A stretch of 64,000 bases of DNA from JANSYL01 sp963921255 (GCA_963921255.3 CAWUEW020000003.1:930001-994000), one strand, 5' to 3'; shown: positions 26,801 through 30,913, counted from the first letter of the stretch. Program-made: numbers and translations. The notes: generated by a model from the sequence alone, not told the origin.

Positions 26801-29053
26801 ACCACCCGGACAACCGATCTGAATGGCACCGGCCGCGTCTTCACAGCGCCCGGCAATGACATCATTGATGCAAGTGCCGCCTCAGGGTTCGTGTTGGCCT
26901 ATGGCGGCGTCGGAAATGACGTGATCACCGGCAGCGCGTTCAACGACCACATTCTTGGTGGGTCGGGCAACGATACGCTGAACGCAGGCGGCGGGTCGGA
27001 TCATGTGTACGGCGACAACGGGTTGAACATCGACCTGTCCGTGCGCAGTTCGCTGCAGCCGCAACTGATTTCAATCGCGGTCAGTCAGGATGTCACCGCG
27101 GCCGATTACGAGGCGCAGACAGGTGATCCTCTGACCGGACCGGGCAATGACAGCATCACCGGCAATGGGACCAACGTGATCCTCGCGGATTACGGCATCA
27201 TCGAACAAAGCGCCGGTGTGAACCGCGCCTTCGATACCGCTAGCATGACGCGCATCGCGACGACCCGTGAAGCCGAAGGCGGCGTGGATACGATTTCGAC
27301 GGGCGCGGGCAGTGACTGGATCTTCGGCGGCGACCAGGGGGATGTTGTCACCAGCACGGGCGGCGATGATATCGTGCTCGCGGATGTGGGCAGCCTGACG
27401 GTTCTGAACGGCACGTTGCGTGGTGTGCTCAGCACGTCGACGAGCAATCCGGCAACCGGCGGTGACGATACGATCACCCTTGGTGACGGGGATGCGTGGG
27501 TCGTTGGCGCCGTTGGTCAGGACAGCATCACCGTGAATGACGGCAACAGCATTGTCCTGGGCGACAACGGCATCATCACAACGGATACCACGGGCAACCC
27601 GCTCAGCGCGGTGACGCAAGATACGACCGTCGGGGATGTCGACACGATCGATGTCGGAACCGGCGCGAGCTGGATCATCGGTGGGCTTGGGGGCGATGAC
27701 ATCACCCGCGGGAACGGCGACAACGCGGTCATCCTTGGCGATATGGGCCGGATCGACGCGGACAACACCGGCAATCTGACACGGATTGCGACCTCTGACT
27801 CCAGCATCGGTGGCGCCGACACGGTCACTTCGGGCACCGGCATCACCTTCATCTTTGGTGGGCGCGATGGCGATCAGATGACGCTTGGCAACGGCGATCA
27901 CGTTGTGGCCGGCGATGTCGGCACGCTGGATTTCGTGGGCGGGGTGCGGTCGAACTTTGTCTCCCCGATCGAGGACCCCTCGTTCGGAGGCAATGATACG
28001 GTTCAAACCGGGTCCGGCGATGCATGGATCATTCTCGGAGAAGGCGATGACGAATCCACGCAAGCCGGTGGATTGAACATCGTCATCGGGGATGCCGGTT
28101 ACATTCGAGGCGACACCAACGGCCTCTATCTTCAAGCCGAAAGTCAGCAGCCGGAAACCGGTGGAAACGATCGGATCATCGGCGGCACGGGCCGGGATTT
28201 CCAGATTGGCGGTGCAGGTGACGATTACCTGAAAGGCAACGATGGCAACGACTACCTGTCCGGGGACGGCGCGCTTGTGCAGCGGGACGCGGCGGGCGGT
28301 GTCTTGGGCCAGATCACCTTCGAAAGCCGTGACATCCAGCTTGGCGGTGCGGACACGCTGATCGGGGACGATGGCTTCGATGCGATGCTCGGCGGGTTCG
28401 GTCGCGACGCGTTCGATCTCAATATCGCGGAAGACATCGTGGTCGGGGAATTTGCCCGCATTCGTCTGCAGCCGAGTGCGGACGGCAGCAGCGATCTCGT
28501 GACCTCCTTCCTAACGCCCGCTGTCCGCGATCTGGACCTCTTTGCCCAGATTACGCTTGGGGTGAACGCGTCCTCCGGGGAAACCGAAGTGACCCCGGTC
28601 GGCGACGACACCGAAACGACGGTCGATCTGCGGGAAGTGCTCGACAATATTCGATTGGATTTGGTCCTTGTCGAAGACAGCAACGAGCTTCGAGAGCTTG
28701 CGCGGCTCTTGCGTGCGTCCGGCTTCGAGTTGGCGGACTTCGACGAAGTGGTCCCCGGATTGCGTGGGTTCACCAACTTGTCGAGTGAACCGTTGCTATC
28801 CGGGCAAACCTTGATCGAGCCTGAAACCCAGGATGGCGGGACAACCCCACCGGGGCCACCGGCCGAGGGCGAAACCCCGACGCCGCCGACACCGGACAAC
28901 CAGGGCGGCACGGCGCCCCCGGTCGAAGACGCAAACCTCGCGCCCGATACGTCGGATCCCCTTGGAGAAGCGGAAGCGCCCCGGCAGGTCGCCGGGGAGT
29001 CCGAGGGCGGATGGCGTATCACGGGCTGGCGTGTCGGCCACGATGCGGCTTAA
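2846..29053 (+). CDS. Giant LEPR-motif repeat protein (8,735 aa), predicted secreted adhesin or surface fibre
   Basis: One uninterrupted frame of 26.2 kb. ATG 2846 is preceded by GGGGGTGG and lies after the sapC stop; the open frame extends further upstream, but those codons overlap sapC. Layout by residue: 1-57 basic, without a Sec signal peptide; 59-68 LEPRLLLSGD, the LEPR-type motif of very large surface proteins; about 150-1,800 beta-rich with scattered GGxGxD RTX-like turns (for example 1,008-1,033 and 1,485-1,523); about 1,870-4,856 some 30 Ala/Gly/Val-rich repeats; 4,857-6,550 mixed beta with two helical inserts; about 7,450-7,800 Calx-beta-like segments; about 8,000-8,535 RTX-like repeats including GGSGNDTLNAGGGSDHVYG; about 8,665-8,690 Pro-rich linker; C-terminus WRITGWRVGHDAA. 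Composition is acidic and nearly Cys-free (I found one, residue 6,604). It resembles leukotoxin-LktA-like filamentous adhesins. Cargo status for the neighbouring export genes is inferred from gene order. Confidence 0.9.
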   Translation: MSRQFKNRDLKGATLVPYADGASPAKTPSLSDRLDELVRAVFPRTPARLPKRRKAVDMLEPRLLLSGDPISAAFNLSGDATLRVAEVDYDEGTADSPDKKTELRVQLVQGINPTGNANVIAERRIIEVDDNKRVVTGDVGVVNPAQLNFISVAGSGGNDHLVIDQSVLSLADQLEVRVNLGGGSQDKLTGPEKSDALIWSLDTVSAGAASGEVSLLTPTGDLDDPNKADTTIDNRVVHSTAPGGSRDHFLTFAGVEEFDLKATRDVLVDRSAGAGVSEWKMTWGAGDIQFEKYATGVAVSSSSHTNLGRGTVLQIDGIEAFKGQGTTHLNLSGETRLLGGAGADINAEAGEIRTYAAIDTTFQNPLHAIDVRGVTQFTATGGSDRVRLAQGVDFNLAGGSDLVSGTDDLLTWTVNSSSTSGSPEANVTVGYSKFIENPATPEDAETWVSLGTSSTVWGLDEIRGSDAADRLILNHNGAIETAISGDLSAPTLSITYATGGAALVARGIENLEAQGTGTKVLNYTGLSDGISVDFGIGSASGFDSIAGFNVVRTGGGADEIVADSSTLEISTGAGDDIITLARFSAGASVDAGSGSDTLRGDTEALSDQYTFDETGLLAEAPRPDDLDTATPGIQTRDPLGSYFRVTTLDSNGADGTFTTRLADGTQQGAAAAFANIETIEGQGGSDDPDTIEMALPGSGALTWNVEDVYAGLVVASAQQLAYSGVARGTKSGSNSLTLSYQGNGSTISEYTGDVITDLANNVAAGFESFTSDVVRIIGTSKNDALGGSATTTRIDGLGGDDILTTKRVSGTTIDGGAGTDTVGFDDATANTTLTDGLLSVSGAGAATLTSIDNAVITARDGFATGITIDASAFTLGTVFLKGAAGDDILIGTSMAGDTFIQSGGSDTIQSFSDNSPPGNEDIYVGVDVVGDVAVNDFGSWTVSSTGPGGAPVNVTTSNIRVQKPSSQTDTLRGFYSEIRLLGDDNANAFDATGLTLANVSLFGRGGDDTLIGGSGDDTVSGGDGQDSFDGGAAGTDVLQEVGARAYDLTSAGLHHDQDTDTPYKLTLSLPESTAADDEFRLQVTMPDGNVLTTAAIKFTAFDADVQIAIDALQQFDAESINITTTRDASSVITGIVLEFVNAYTGRDLGLALAAVGSATNSSNVTSAFTASAVEQLGARDNGGAREAISGIDRAELTFETDLAGWADVSGFSGTAQITGSDSNDTITVGADHGVSAGLGDDDVTVVAAGTHAPSSVKVDGGDGYDRLTSSGNANQTLTDTTLSFDATPAASTNKVEIAGFEDFVMEGTGAADKLDASGLTGSALTTATKVEALNRGMGLPIRTGDGENLSVTTRDDNGIASTAQFDLGANYYDLKVVHGSGEVDYVDILSTAATMQDVLDAFNAVAGLTATITNNALTITSSKTGADTFRFEGVLVDTSDADGASAQGNGTWLDTRMLEALGLSDVTATGNTIVSSMGSGTSVLFDAGAGNDTVLGSAGDDLVVAGAGIDDVTGNAGRDHVIVRQTPLAGDMTIATSAGVHTVTVGAAVELVATTIEVIELRGDATAQTIDASGYTGDFIYRTGGGDDQISKAQGKDTIIVEDLGGVGVGGVSITSAAADSDPENANDEVFLETDGAVTTADFSKVAYSAGGSGATASFTVGRSPDRADSVRAAGVSARAAVNLSLGSDLTVPSGKQKFDGNSITVTQNMTQSGGSASTNRILFETTNFTQNRGTTITSNGDVIFVGRSEDRSWTSGFYNVQDLDISYTFGAGASGSDAIVEARNIRIDLRAGKLPKKNISVGDPAGGTSFKDDILPAAGQAIVDWLESLSLLSANSRIMSDITLTATANSKFKTTGTGTEGNMVVRTVTNGVIIARPIGILAAVAFGLAETNHTVRISSELDIAGDFDLRSNIDITNTTDGTSDGLAGFGVGVAVNITNNTNSVVVDARSGSHVRGDMRTQAVTIDRIQVIASASAGENGTFALGVGVEIGVNNTNVRVSSPNLTVDGNLIVNAQTVKGNVTVRAAFLPLQPSASYMSTSASTGTVSSGNLVDDIVTSILPAGALGGVANQKAGTKLQGAKGDAFYSRFARWLGGKMTEDYVQPKVQISGAIGVVVDSDTSTASLGYSDGTASLFKIGGTTDVVGTASARPKMAAVALTSNEGSDKGQTKFAGSLAVNVAIFNVTADATIEQNAVVRAQGAVQVSSASRNQIDPLGLWGVNLITPLLGIGKDADFTHRDGVQDVSTGKTVEASDGTRYKAKIDLLKVDLSTEDFAGEPSSWDEVKVAGDVISYIGLITTYLDDNSGLFNNLFDVWSQTFARGEKAGIAFAVDVLDLTYKSNAKIKDGASVIVSSDGTAAGTHTSSQNVSVIADAQSDMITGSGNFGPFGFTLGSAGADPAVDKGAKVAVSGHFDKFKKDLKSSKAIQNPLGATRPESAVGGVVTVLLEETDAIASIGNATIDANDLTIDADTGHIGVAVIAAGGRAGSLALNGAWNYTEVNTEARAEIAASSTVNLAGKLDIDATDSVTLVKFAGTVATSSGASVGLSGATMSTMRNTVAQIAGGSGGSFTIGGALTLHSESLGALIGGAIAAAVSAPSPETAVGAVGSGASTSSAASGAGVAPPSGVTQAAATSSGGLAVSGSAVALFEDVTIKSEIKDVATLSASNVTLNAEDKTTKIFVAGAGSVASSAQSAVGIAGAIVAINSTKAISSLIVNAATAATFTTGGFDIKARDNAGYYNFAAGLAVARGAKGVGVSGSVIVAVNKTEIDAGFRGAANNVISLAGSPAVTITSTNDANWLQVAGAVAYGSTLGVGVSIVVAVVLSLVGTEMGYVQNVGGQSGKSLNVQALNQIALNSVAFGAAVSGGSSAAGAGVGMVVINHYRSSTVTKINNMGFITGGITDSDTVISALEDGYLGAGAGGFAGSTGSAAVGVAVALNFAVKGNKFGQDRGTEVLITDSNLDAGVEKTAIVALTDLTTVAVAIGAAVAKNVALAGSAAANRVTVNTKVSINAGSAISGDDTIRIEAAELSRFTAVAGGFGLNFSGTGGAAGGAGIALNLIDTSVDVSVDASLTAGPGAVAINGRAEQGLVTVALGGAGGGGFALGGSVATTTLGGNVTVSVGASGKTWNVTDLTIAATDSSYLTSIAGALGIGLDYGGVGLAVGVVTNTRSVTSEINGTVTINANGQVAVNAGARAPTGTPNDNQFLTNSINGLPTDAFDQGAVSTNDLKSQSVNIAAAIGGSKMVGIGINVAVTTINRDIRAEVTGGATLNLSSTSTSVVDADVGQTPGLTVEADDASGIVGVSVGAAAAIGIESKVAIAVAGSVAVTDINSTVLAKVGSATLTLQNEADVAVYARNSAKVVAVGLGAAASFGGTLGAGAVGFSAGVNKVSSETAALLSGTISVTGAAGTNNVFVRAVNDAGITSVSIAAAVAATKGVLGFAGGGAGSGNTILGATLAATNALTVTGVDAMSVVADSTSRITSVVLGLAVAVAAGTGFGAGVAIGVAVTNNKMDGVDYNSSKAVKDVFTSDPGFVMAAKINDSTLTLGGALTVSAKSTQTISATVVAASLAVAATGGFGLSVSGAGAVAVNRGSSNVIAEISGSTAAHKLHAGSVNVQALNLASITAGLGSAAVAVSVAGGSAVAVSIAVGISNNRMEAKTNARITGFSGAGQVNITGNMRVAALTDDPGSTKKLEITAVSVAASVAIGASSATGVGIAGAGADARNRITGETIAEVTDIVSGTAGSLDIVAINNAKIRAVVVAVGAGIGASSGGGAGAAAIGAAIVSNRVGASDDFFDVTARLRDAALTVTGAANFTATNTSDIFGNANAVSAAVAVSSDLAASASGAGADVRNRIYTDTSIVIERTASVADRTKFLEVGNLTATVTETATAQATAVGAAISAAVGGYGFAGAISIGVALARNEIDARSRISIGDSALSTSPLIKAGSVASPGFIKGSATNTTTAEARTVAASVALSFGLFGGIALSGAGANSTNEIGNKTEVVFTNAYLKTEGTGSGASDGDIDFSATSNTTSTSAVVAAAVAASAGLIAGAGSIGVSIGNSRIGGDALSDRNHVTRVAVSGSNLDASGDILMMADAEEDHHVAVAAASVAIAIGVGASVAAAGIGVDVSNYSTVEATATNTKLAAGGAIVLDTKSDTRVDEVVSGMANSSMIGVVASVGAAAIAINVSILKVDVRNASKAAITGTTGTGQIVVAGGKIDVKADQITRIVDLSGVGVALAGGGFAATGGGLEITIDVANDIDATIDLGNRARQVAARSGTVTVAASEDVDMKSDIANIAIAAAPIGIAIGAAVMNSRHTSNVQARVANATVTAQSVEITSYSKLDIRGVDSTGISVGAVAAVVNVSRATANALVSTEIHNTSIVASENITARATYDMRLRAQTIGVSAGLGAFGSMNAFLNSGLGGGADAQVRISGDTSLLAAQVSITADIRNDSFGETTAGGGGGLVGVGAVTNLNDSTTADIQIEDGTTITGTGVSIFSRAARSIDGTANALSFAAAAGSGAYIYLESLGDSTVRFVNKSGAPAARTTVTGQQVSIQTYNEFLKEAIVSQNGAAAKASNNVTTGSATALGGLAILGTRANIGTSSDKMQSQVNLGNTRIVGVGSYKSPSSVAVRSTSNISAADASQVDAVSGGIGIAVATTIQTVEADTNVAMDGAEILNKSGRVDLETRAAVRNTADAAIFQAGVLSANMGIDVRSISNSTTRVDIGNSLIEAQRIGVLAGKANGLTNTMVSRTAANGSLASLFISLGVALQTNTTNRISDVNITGTTQLLSAGNIFLEAEDGIFQSSANGTVIVLALPPYGYSVGNQGSHSNSKTVDIDATAKLRAGVNYETVYHVYYATNYDNQPWSSTVSATDRALTQAERDALGITGNQDYVVGYWDASNIATDMYNGDVVQLLQSDIDTNGAVGTAGTYYRFIGGGENGGPVAVSMHKQDYTNTALWLAITPTQKEINDAFLSDAALNLAPAFAGDVVVVRAANAGLPLISIGRLETLLASRYAQVREWMRQHSTNAEALIRYQVQLDQIERQLTDLGVPIQKNAAGNLVVDEALETVFLTIPDITAAPGSIFIESETSAATYQAMTSGADPILLAHRNVTIDVFSDLFMMHRVGDVVVENTKVARYSEFTGDYTEFFPGNIYVNDIRVSGDGGASSGGTAQITISLTTQSRNSYSYISDLTTILRNAGFIGPTASLPTLPPDLYILGSVVNDLGNATIANAQGAIRVSGQILAETVNISAGGDFTVTTDWYHAGPNPRTTVDNISGFIRGTEPNSGKSSIGDKATAFFTPSAVFHPDHTGSASPYAGAYGSYISERNTAAGASAVVARGVVSIFATYVNINGLIQSGVTEAQLTVASTFAPPSFTTSIVGRGNQGISGVTFGDVNGTPVPINGIWDAAQQAIVLDEMDFAGGRIEITGQVMSTGNGRLIVASGYASVNIRNDSSYDIIVNGIDTSRDRRGVIQITDTRNLVFGGDAFRSVFTQTASGTVRENFRGSVQTSGGAFQGVQFTKLSGGPTSTTSYAPKTDTFYVWTEGQRTISQTIKTEYRRTFGFIINWPAGSGTLVGPPEITALDDRPLVESEGLDDLATILSQGGWTAVPTGDTEAFVRFQNVANDIIELKSGDVVRNITTGIYYEYNSGTSLQIKLPDLFEADNSLKAAYASSFAVTTGTFTTNSFDARQFLSDFNRTIITTRDWTEGGGYMKAKTQYNEETKVEGQKKYWDIGLRADHDIAIAFQQGAATPTVRIESVGDVVIAGDIRTAENANVYLNNVVRGGSITAQDGVSVSGHLQRIDTAGDVTLTLVNIIDGTPALPTEGSATPYADARVLDIRAGGDILVRVGSNTNANGSALIRNVESTGGDVAISAAQGIYAESNAATVSGNLVELQASFGVVGTSTQAVRINTDHTDPNGGFSGASKYQMNVSEIAGDLHLVKPDTLRTDFVRSGDVISVGSSQGTVRLTAEDGSIYDYNFEDDAALTDARIAAFQERMGLTNGNRTVIGAELDNKVRAEQALYTEYWNLFRAPNGTGAVPADLTAIANFDSVVNNLVNASLALTPVNTALDTQAEARQYLVDRFQAINTEWHDKPFTNDVLYKRYYDVIVDSTPAGEFTDPLADIRTLTGFTNELDRQMNLAKDGGVNARFGELHILLADDPVGAGSTARTYIEDIHTDNPNGALGIPDFDLLPAVQAYITANSPTDAELDALRAVYNQLWTYEKDALVDYIDVVRAGSQTEGTKSNGEYLGAADQMKAATDTSDAAYESILTGFSAATTRDGIIADLVYEFGAIYERYGNAVEENDYVETLFLKGAAREAAIDARLDEVGSVDSTLPANVALALYPLLDVGAITGGAAAAAENANVVAPEVILTANGDKALGEGRIGTLTEPVELDFTVDLTALPDAQRIAEQNLRRGLQAQDIFDTVYQVYLRTGADILLSSQPDKDSLDGAAGWDKLAVTFTDLDNPGTVTIAAGDVLAIWAAWPVPGQPEPDRTYRLFQNTSGAPITFKADSVNWDVVTLTWTELSEPKFFKDKTQPNLSVASGEIVADIWTILRVSARPFADVNLRSVDTSTPTFLTMTSACMAGIGHDGPTLNVRDANSGGFLRIVTTGDLFDVSANAFAASASEYISLISDGQIGTSGNFFRVNVAGGSTLMLQSAQDSFIEQKGGDLFVTRALVGGSFVLKTPSNLSIGRMDITGTATLQVGGNVTDNAGDESDPSLDLRAAKVILNVGGSFGTSTNRVEMDVTTGVQGTVGGDLYVRDFAIFGLEANQALNVTGTANIVAQNAFLGAAGTRLQANIIDLQSQTSNIGSEATNFEVRIVGANGSVTARAVNEIWMFSDTDLPIQFLSAADVVAVNVLGAVLNARSDGLATITTDRARITGQTVGTGVKPLTINVDQLALQTTTGAAVIHELDDVRLSEARFTGAAVRMAGDLTLTADRDILVEEDVIATGHTVTMAADRNLDFKTANADLTAQTVTLSAADKVSFARDSKVTAAGTLTVSADGPGFAADAAGGTIELRGSWDATTINVTTFGDRDTVDLAPQRIDGDITVKLGAEEDTFILTALNERDPADSFLVDGEAAADEYIVNRNGAPVSYVVDFVDSGAMNDGADILTINGRATADEFLVRKNFVALLNSDGGGGHIDKVERLNYGSDMNGRVRVNGLGGDDKFYSDDTSTQFTLDGGAGADQFQVGQLFGSARVVPAVAAGDEIETNETTQGFLSVGNSNPMVIFGGDGEDLFTVYSNKAVTKLFGEAGNDTFVVRAFVLKSDPTKSAGGGSTEVFGGGGDDSVLYNINAPLSIDGGSGVDTVVVIGTEIADNFLITEGGIYGAGLNVGFEGVEKAEIDGLEGDDTFFIASTAANMAVRVIGGLGSDTFNVAGDVTGDIVALEVEGTSSVVNHSVASADPTYNEIFVNGLRTNVATGDTALFEIDTSGLTVLNEGGTFGEYRVRMTQAIASTVFLTVSAARSSSADRALPGARAAESALIALTSGGAYRSAQVLTFTNTTAWQTVYVQAPDDDAAEGTRDVVIGHSALGTPEAAAARLANVEATVYDDDAYRILIDGNPARMTIAEGAVGQTVRLTLSRAPDAGQSVVYTLDLGGTDILLSSTDALGRLTAAAGATPAFVTFDSTNWNIPLDLVLTADDDGTVENRERQTFKATIDPVATTQATWVDDGDPVQIEVSIADNDKGEVLITETGGETIVSPGNPDSYQMVLSKQPTADVTVAILTDGQVVASSTDARFNATTREVTFTTADWNVPVTIDLAVGTVATGPQPTVKVGAQPQRLDAIRRPLELFGGTGPGADRTANVGVTLPSETDTALPIVTNPTDETKQTDRLVMFNAGDITGQSGKLTENRITGFGMRVNDLVLNVGTVANPINQTYKAGVTYSELEVVELMLGEGNDTLSIESSAENAITVVHGGGGDDRITLDAATGQTQAQAGGNSRVLALFGDTTQKGDRYTTRTTDLNGTGRVFTAPGNDIIDASAASGFVLAYGGVGNDVITGSAFNDHILGGSGNDTLNAGGGSDHVYGDNGLNIDLSVRSSLQPQLISIAVSQDVTAADYEAQTGDPLTGPGNDSITGNGTNVILADYGIIEQSAGVNRAFDTASMTRIATTREAEGGVDTISTGAGSDWIFGGDQGDVVTSTGGDDIVLADVGSLTVLNGTLRGVLSTSTSNPATGGDDTITLGDGDAWVVGAVGQDSITVNDGNSIVLGDNGIITTDTTGNPLSAVTQDTTVGDVDTIDVGTGASWIIGGLGGDDITRGNGDNAVILGDMGRIDADNTGNLTRIATSDSSIGGADTVTSGTGITFIFGGRDGDQMTLGNGDHVVAGDVGTLDFVGGVRSNFVSPIEDPSFGGNDTVQTGSGDAWIILGEGDDESTQAGGLNIVIGDAGYIRGDTNGLYLQAESQQPETGGNDRIIGGTGRDFQIGGAGDDYLKGNDGNDYLSGDGALVQRDAAGGVLGQITFESRDIQLGGADTLIGDDGFDAMLGGFGRDAFDLNIAEDIVVGEFARIRLQPSADGSSDLVTSFLTPAVRDLDLFAQITLGVNASSGETEVTPVGDDTETTVDLREVLDNIRLDLVLVEDSNELRELARLLRASGFELADFDEVVPGLRGFTNLSSEPLLSGQTLIEPETQDGGTTPPGPPAEGETPTPPTPDNQGGTAPPVEDANLAPDTSDPLGEAEAPRQVAGESEGGWRITGWRVGHDAA
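3020..3049 (+). other. LEPRLLLSGD motif in the giant protein (candidate targeting signal)
   Basis: Codons for residues 59-68 spell LEPRLLLSGD, directly after the basic segment PKRRKAVDM. LEPR-xLL and related LE(P/D/Q)RxLL motifs are known near the N-terminus of very large extracellular proteins in Planctomycetes and Proteobacteria. The protein has no other hydrophobic segment in its first 100 residues that could serve as a signal peptide, so this basic-then-LEPRLLL block is the best candidate for the recognition site. Function is inference. Confidence 0.6.
8457..17415 (+). repeat. About 30 Ala/Gly/Val-rich protein repeats inside the giant gene
   Basis: Between about residues 1,870 and 4,856 a pattern recurs every 85-110 residues: a Gly/Ala/Val stretch such as GVGIAGAGADARNRI, FGAGVAIGVAVTNNK or GFAGAISIGVALARNEI, ending in an Asn-x-(Ile/Val/Met)-like turn, followed by a polar beta segment ending in a short (L/I)-x-V strand. 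I could pick out roughly 30 copies by eye. The copies are diverged, so this is a protein-level rather than a DNA-level repeat. The pattern fits strands of an extended beta-helix with a hydrophobic face. Transmembrane predictors may wrongly call these segments helices. Confidence 0.75.
20820..21990 (+). other. Helical insert within the beta-rich giant protein
   Basis: Residues about 5,992-6,380 differ from everything around them. They are rich in Glu, Lys, Arg, Leu, Tyr and Trp and read as amphipathic helices (for example AFQERMGLTNGNR, EQALYTEYWNLF, YNQLWTYEKDALVDYI, YEFGAIYERYGNAVEEN). The surrounding sequence is Thr/Asp/Gly-rich beta. This looks like an inserted globular domain that would project from the fibre. 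A smaller helical insert with RLETLLASRYAQVREWMRQ lies near residues 5,012-5,060. I do not recognise either domain. Confidence 0.55.
27138..28470 (+). repeat. Eight tandem ~59-residue RTX-like repeats at the C-terminal end of the giant protein
   Basis: Units begin with a GG(N/A/V/D)DT(I/V/L) motif near 27,138, 27,282, 27,460, 27,635, 27,811, 27,988, 28,165 and 28,345, a spacing of about 177 bases. Each unit runs DTI-x-GxG-x-W(I/V)xGG-xGxD-x-T-xGxG(D/N)-x-(V/I)xxGDxG, then a less conserved tail of about 20 residues ending in x-x-GG. The GGxGxD turns are of the calcium-binding nonapeptide kind, but set in a larger period than classical nine-residue RTX blocks. Confidence 0.72.
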
Positions 29054-29086
29054 CTCGGCGCAGAGACGACCCGTCGAGGAGATCTG

Positions 29087-30913
29087 ATGATCGAGGGCAC
29101 GACGACCCCGCTGCTGACCCGCGCCGTATTGCGCCACCTGTCCGATGTGCAAGGCATCACGGGGCTTCAGGTGTTTATCGGCCAGCAGGGCGAATGGACC
29201 GAAGCCACGCGCCGCGGTGACGTGCCCGGCGATGTGCATCGGCGCGTGTTGGCGTCTTTCGACCCAGAGGCGGGTGGCGCCGTGGATGCCATGGAGGATG
29301 GGGCTGGGTGGCTTGCCACCTACATGCTTGGCGGGCCGGGCCTGGATCTGGTTTTGATCCTTGTTCTCGGGCCGGCCGATCCGGGTCAATTGCAAAAGCA
29401 GCTGTCATCCATTGAGGCCAAGGTCGGGTGGATGATGGTGGCTGCCTTGGCCGATCGCCATGCCGCCGGAGACGGTCGCGCCGCCGGCAGCGAAATCGGG
29501 GCACAAATCCTTTTGGATGCTGCAACGGCCCGAACCCGCCGGATGCTGGCGGATCAATGGATTGCGCGTTTGGAGACGGCCTATCGCCCGGGCCTCGTCA
29601 CCGTGTTGTGGGTGACCGCCGGAACGCCGAAACTGGCGGCTGTGTCGGGCGGCGGTCTGATTGAACGCCCGTCGGATGCGCGCGGGGATCTGGAAGGTCT
29701 TGCCAAAGTCGCCATTGCCCACCGTGCCCCGATGTTGATCCCGAACGATCCGGGTCCGACACGCGTGCCGGATGGATTACAGCCGGACACAGGCGACGAC
29801 GACCAATCGCTTGACCAGCAACGGCGCGATGAAGCGATGGATTTTGTGACGCGCGTGGGGGGTGACCGGGCCTTGGTGCTGCCGATCTACGAACGCGAGG
29901 AAACGGCGGCCGTGGTTGTGCTTGTGTTTCAGGGCGACAACGGATTGGGCCTGCGCTCGGAAGGGGCCGAGGTTGTGGCAACCCTCCTCGGCGAGGCCAT
30001 GACGATCCAGCGCCGCGCCCACCCGCGCCCGGTTCGGCGTGTGTTCACCTGGGGCGCCGACATGGTGCGCGCGATCTTCGGCAAAACGGCCTGGAAGCTG
30101 AAATTGGCCGCGGTGCTCTTGGCGGCTGCGATCGCGGGATCGGCCTTTGTGCCGTCCACGTATCAACCCTCGTTCACAGCCCGTGTCGAAGCGGGGGAGC
30201 GGCGGATCGTGTCGGCCCCCTTTGATGGATTTGTGGCCGACGCGGATTATCAATTGGGCGACCGCGTCGAGGCCGGCGCCCTGCTGGTCGCGATGGAAGA
30301 CAGCGAGATTCGCCTGCAAAGCGCCCAGATCGGGGCCGAACTGGCCCAGATCGACGCCGAACTTCAAACCGCCCGCGCGCAACGGGATGCGGCGCAGGTG
30401 CGGCTGCTGGAGGCCCGGCGCGAACAGGCGACGACGCTGTCCCTGTTGGATCGACAACTGGAGTTGTCGCGCTTCGAGGCGCAAACGCCGGCCATTGTTG
30501 TGGGCGGGGATGCTTGGCGCCGCGTCGGCGATCGGGTCCGGATCGGGGAGCCTCTGCTGGAACTGGCTGCGGTGGACAGCTTCCGCATTCTGGCGTTTGT
30601 CGAGGAAGACTGGGTGTCGAACGCGACGGTCGGCACGACGGGCGACGCCCTTTTGACGGCGTATCCTGAGACCCCGATCCCGGTGCGCCTCGTGGATCTG
30701 GGGGCCGACCCCCAGACGGTCGACGGCGCCAACACCTTTCCGGCGTGGTTCGAAATGACCGGCCCGGTGGATGCTCAGATCTTAGATGGTATGCGCGGTG
30801 TCATCCGGATGGATGTGGGGGAGCGTTCGATGCTCGAGGCCTACAGCCGGGGCCTGCGCCGATGGGCAGAGCGGTTCCTCTGGCGCATCGGCCTGGAGGA
30901 GGGCCTCGGGTGA
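29087..30913 (+). CDS. HlyD-like membrane-fusion protein with an extra N-terminal cytoplasmic domain
   Basis: 608 residues. ATG 29087 has GAGGAG five bases upstream and lies 33 bases after the giant gene. Residues 1 to about 335 are soluble and GAF-like in feel (strands such as VTVLWVTAG and DRALVLPIY). A single transmembrane helix follows at about 338-358 (LKLAAVLLAAAIAGSAF). The periplasmic part then starts with a barrel-sandwich half (VSAPFDGFVADADYQLGDRV), a short coiled coil (about 400-455) and the second lipoyl/beta-barrel half (VGDRVRIGEPLLELAAVDS). That is the HlyD/adaptor plan that bridges an inner-membrane engine to TolC. The large cytoplasmic extension is not part of ordinary HlyD and may contact the cargo or the SecA-like ATPase. 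Its stop overlaps the next start by four bases, so the pair is probably translationally coupled. Confidence 0.85.
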   Translation: MIEGTTTPLLTRAVLRHLSDVQGITGLQVFIGQQGEWTEATRRGDVPGDVHRRVLASFDPEAGGAVDAMEDGAGWLATYMLGGPGLDLVLILVLGPADPGQLQKQLSSIEAKVGWMMVAALADRHAAGDGRAAGSEIGAQILLDAATARTRRMLADQWIARLETAYRPGLVTVLWVTAGTPKLAAVSGGGLIERPSDARGDLEGLAKVAIAHRAPMLIPNDPGPTRVPDGLQPDTGDDDQSLDQQRRDEAMDFVTRVGGDRALVLPIYEREETAAVVVLVFQGDNGLGLRSEGAEVVATLLGEAMTIQRRAHPRPVRRVFTWGADMVRAIFGKTAWKLKLAAVLLAAAIAGSAFVPSTYQPSFTARVEAGERRIVSAPFDGFVADADYQLGDRVEAGALLVAMEDSEIRLQSAQIGAELAQIDAELQTARAQRDAAQVRLLEARREQATTLSLLDRQLELSRFEAQTPAIVVGGDAWRRVGDRVRIGEPLLELAAVDSFRILAFVEEDWVSNATVGTTGDALLTAYPETPIPVRLVDLGADPQTVDGANTFPAWFEMTGPVDAQILDGMRGVIRMDVGERSMLEAYSRGLRRWAERFLWRIGLEEGLG

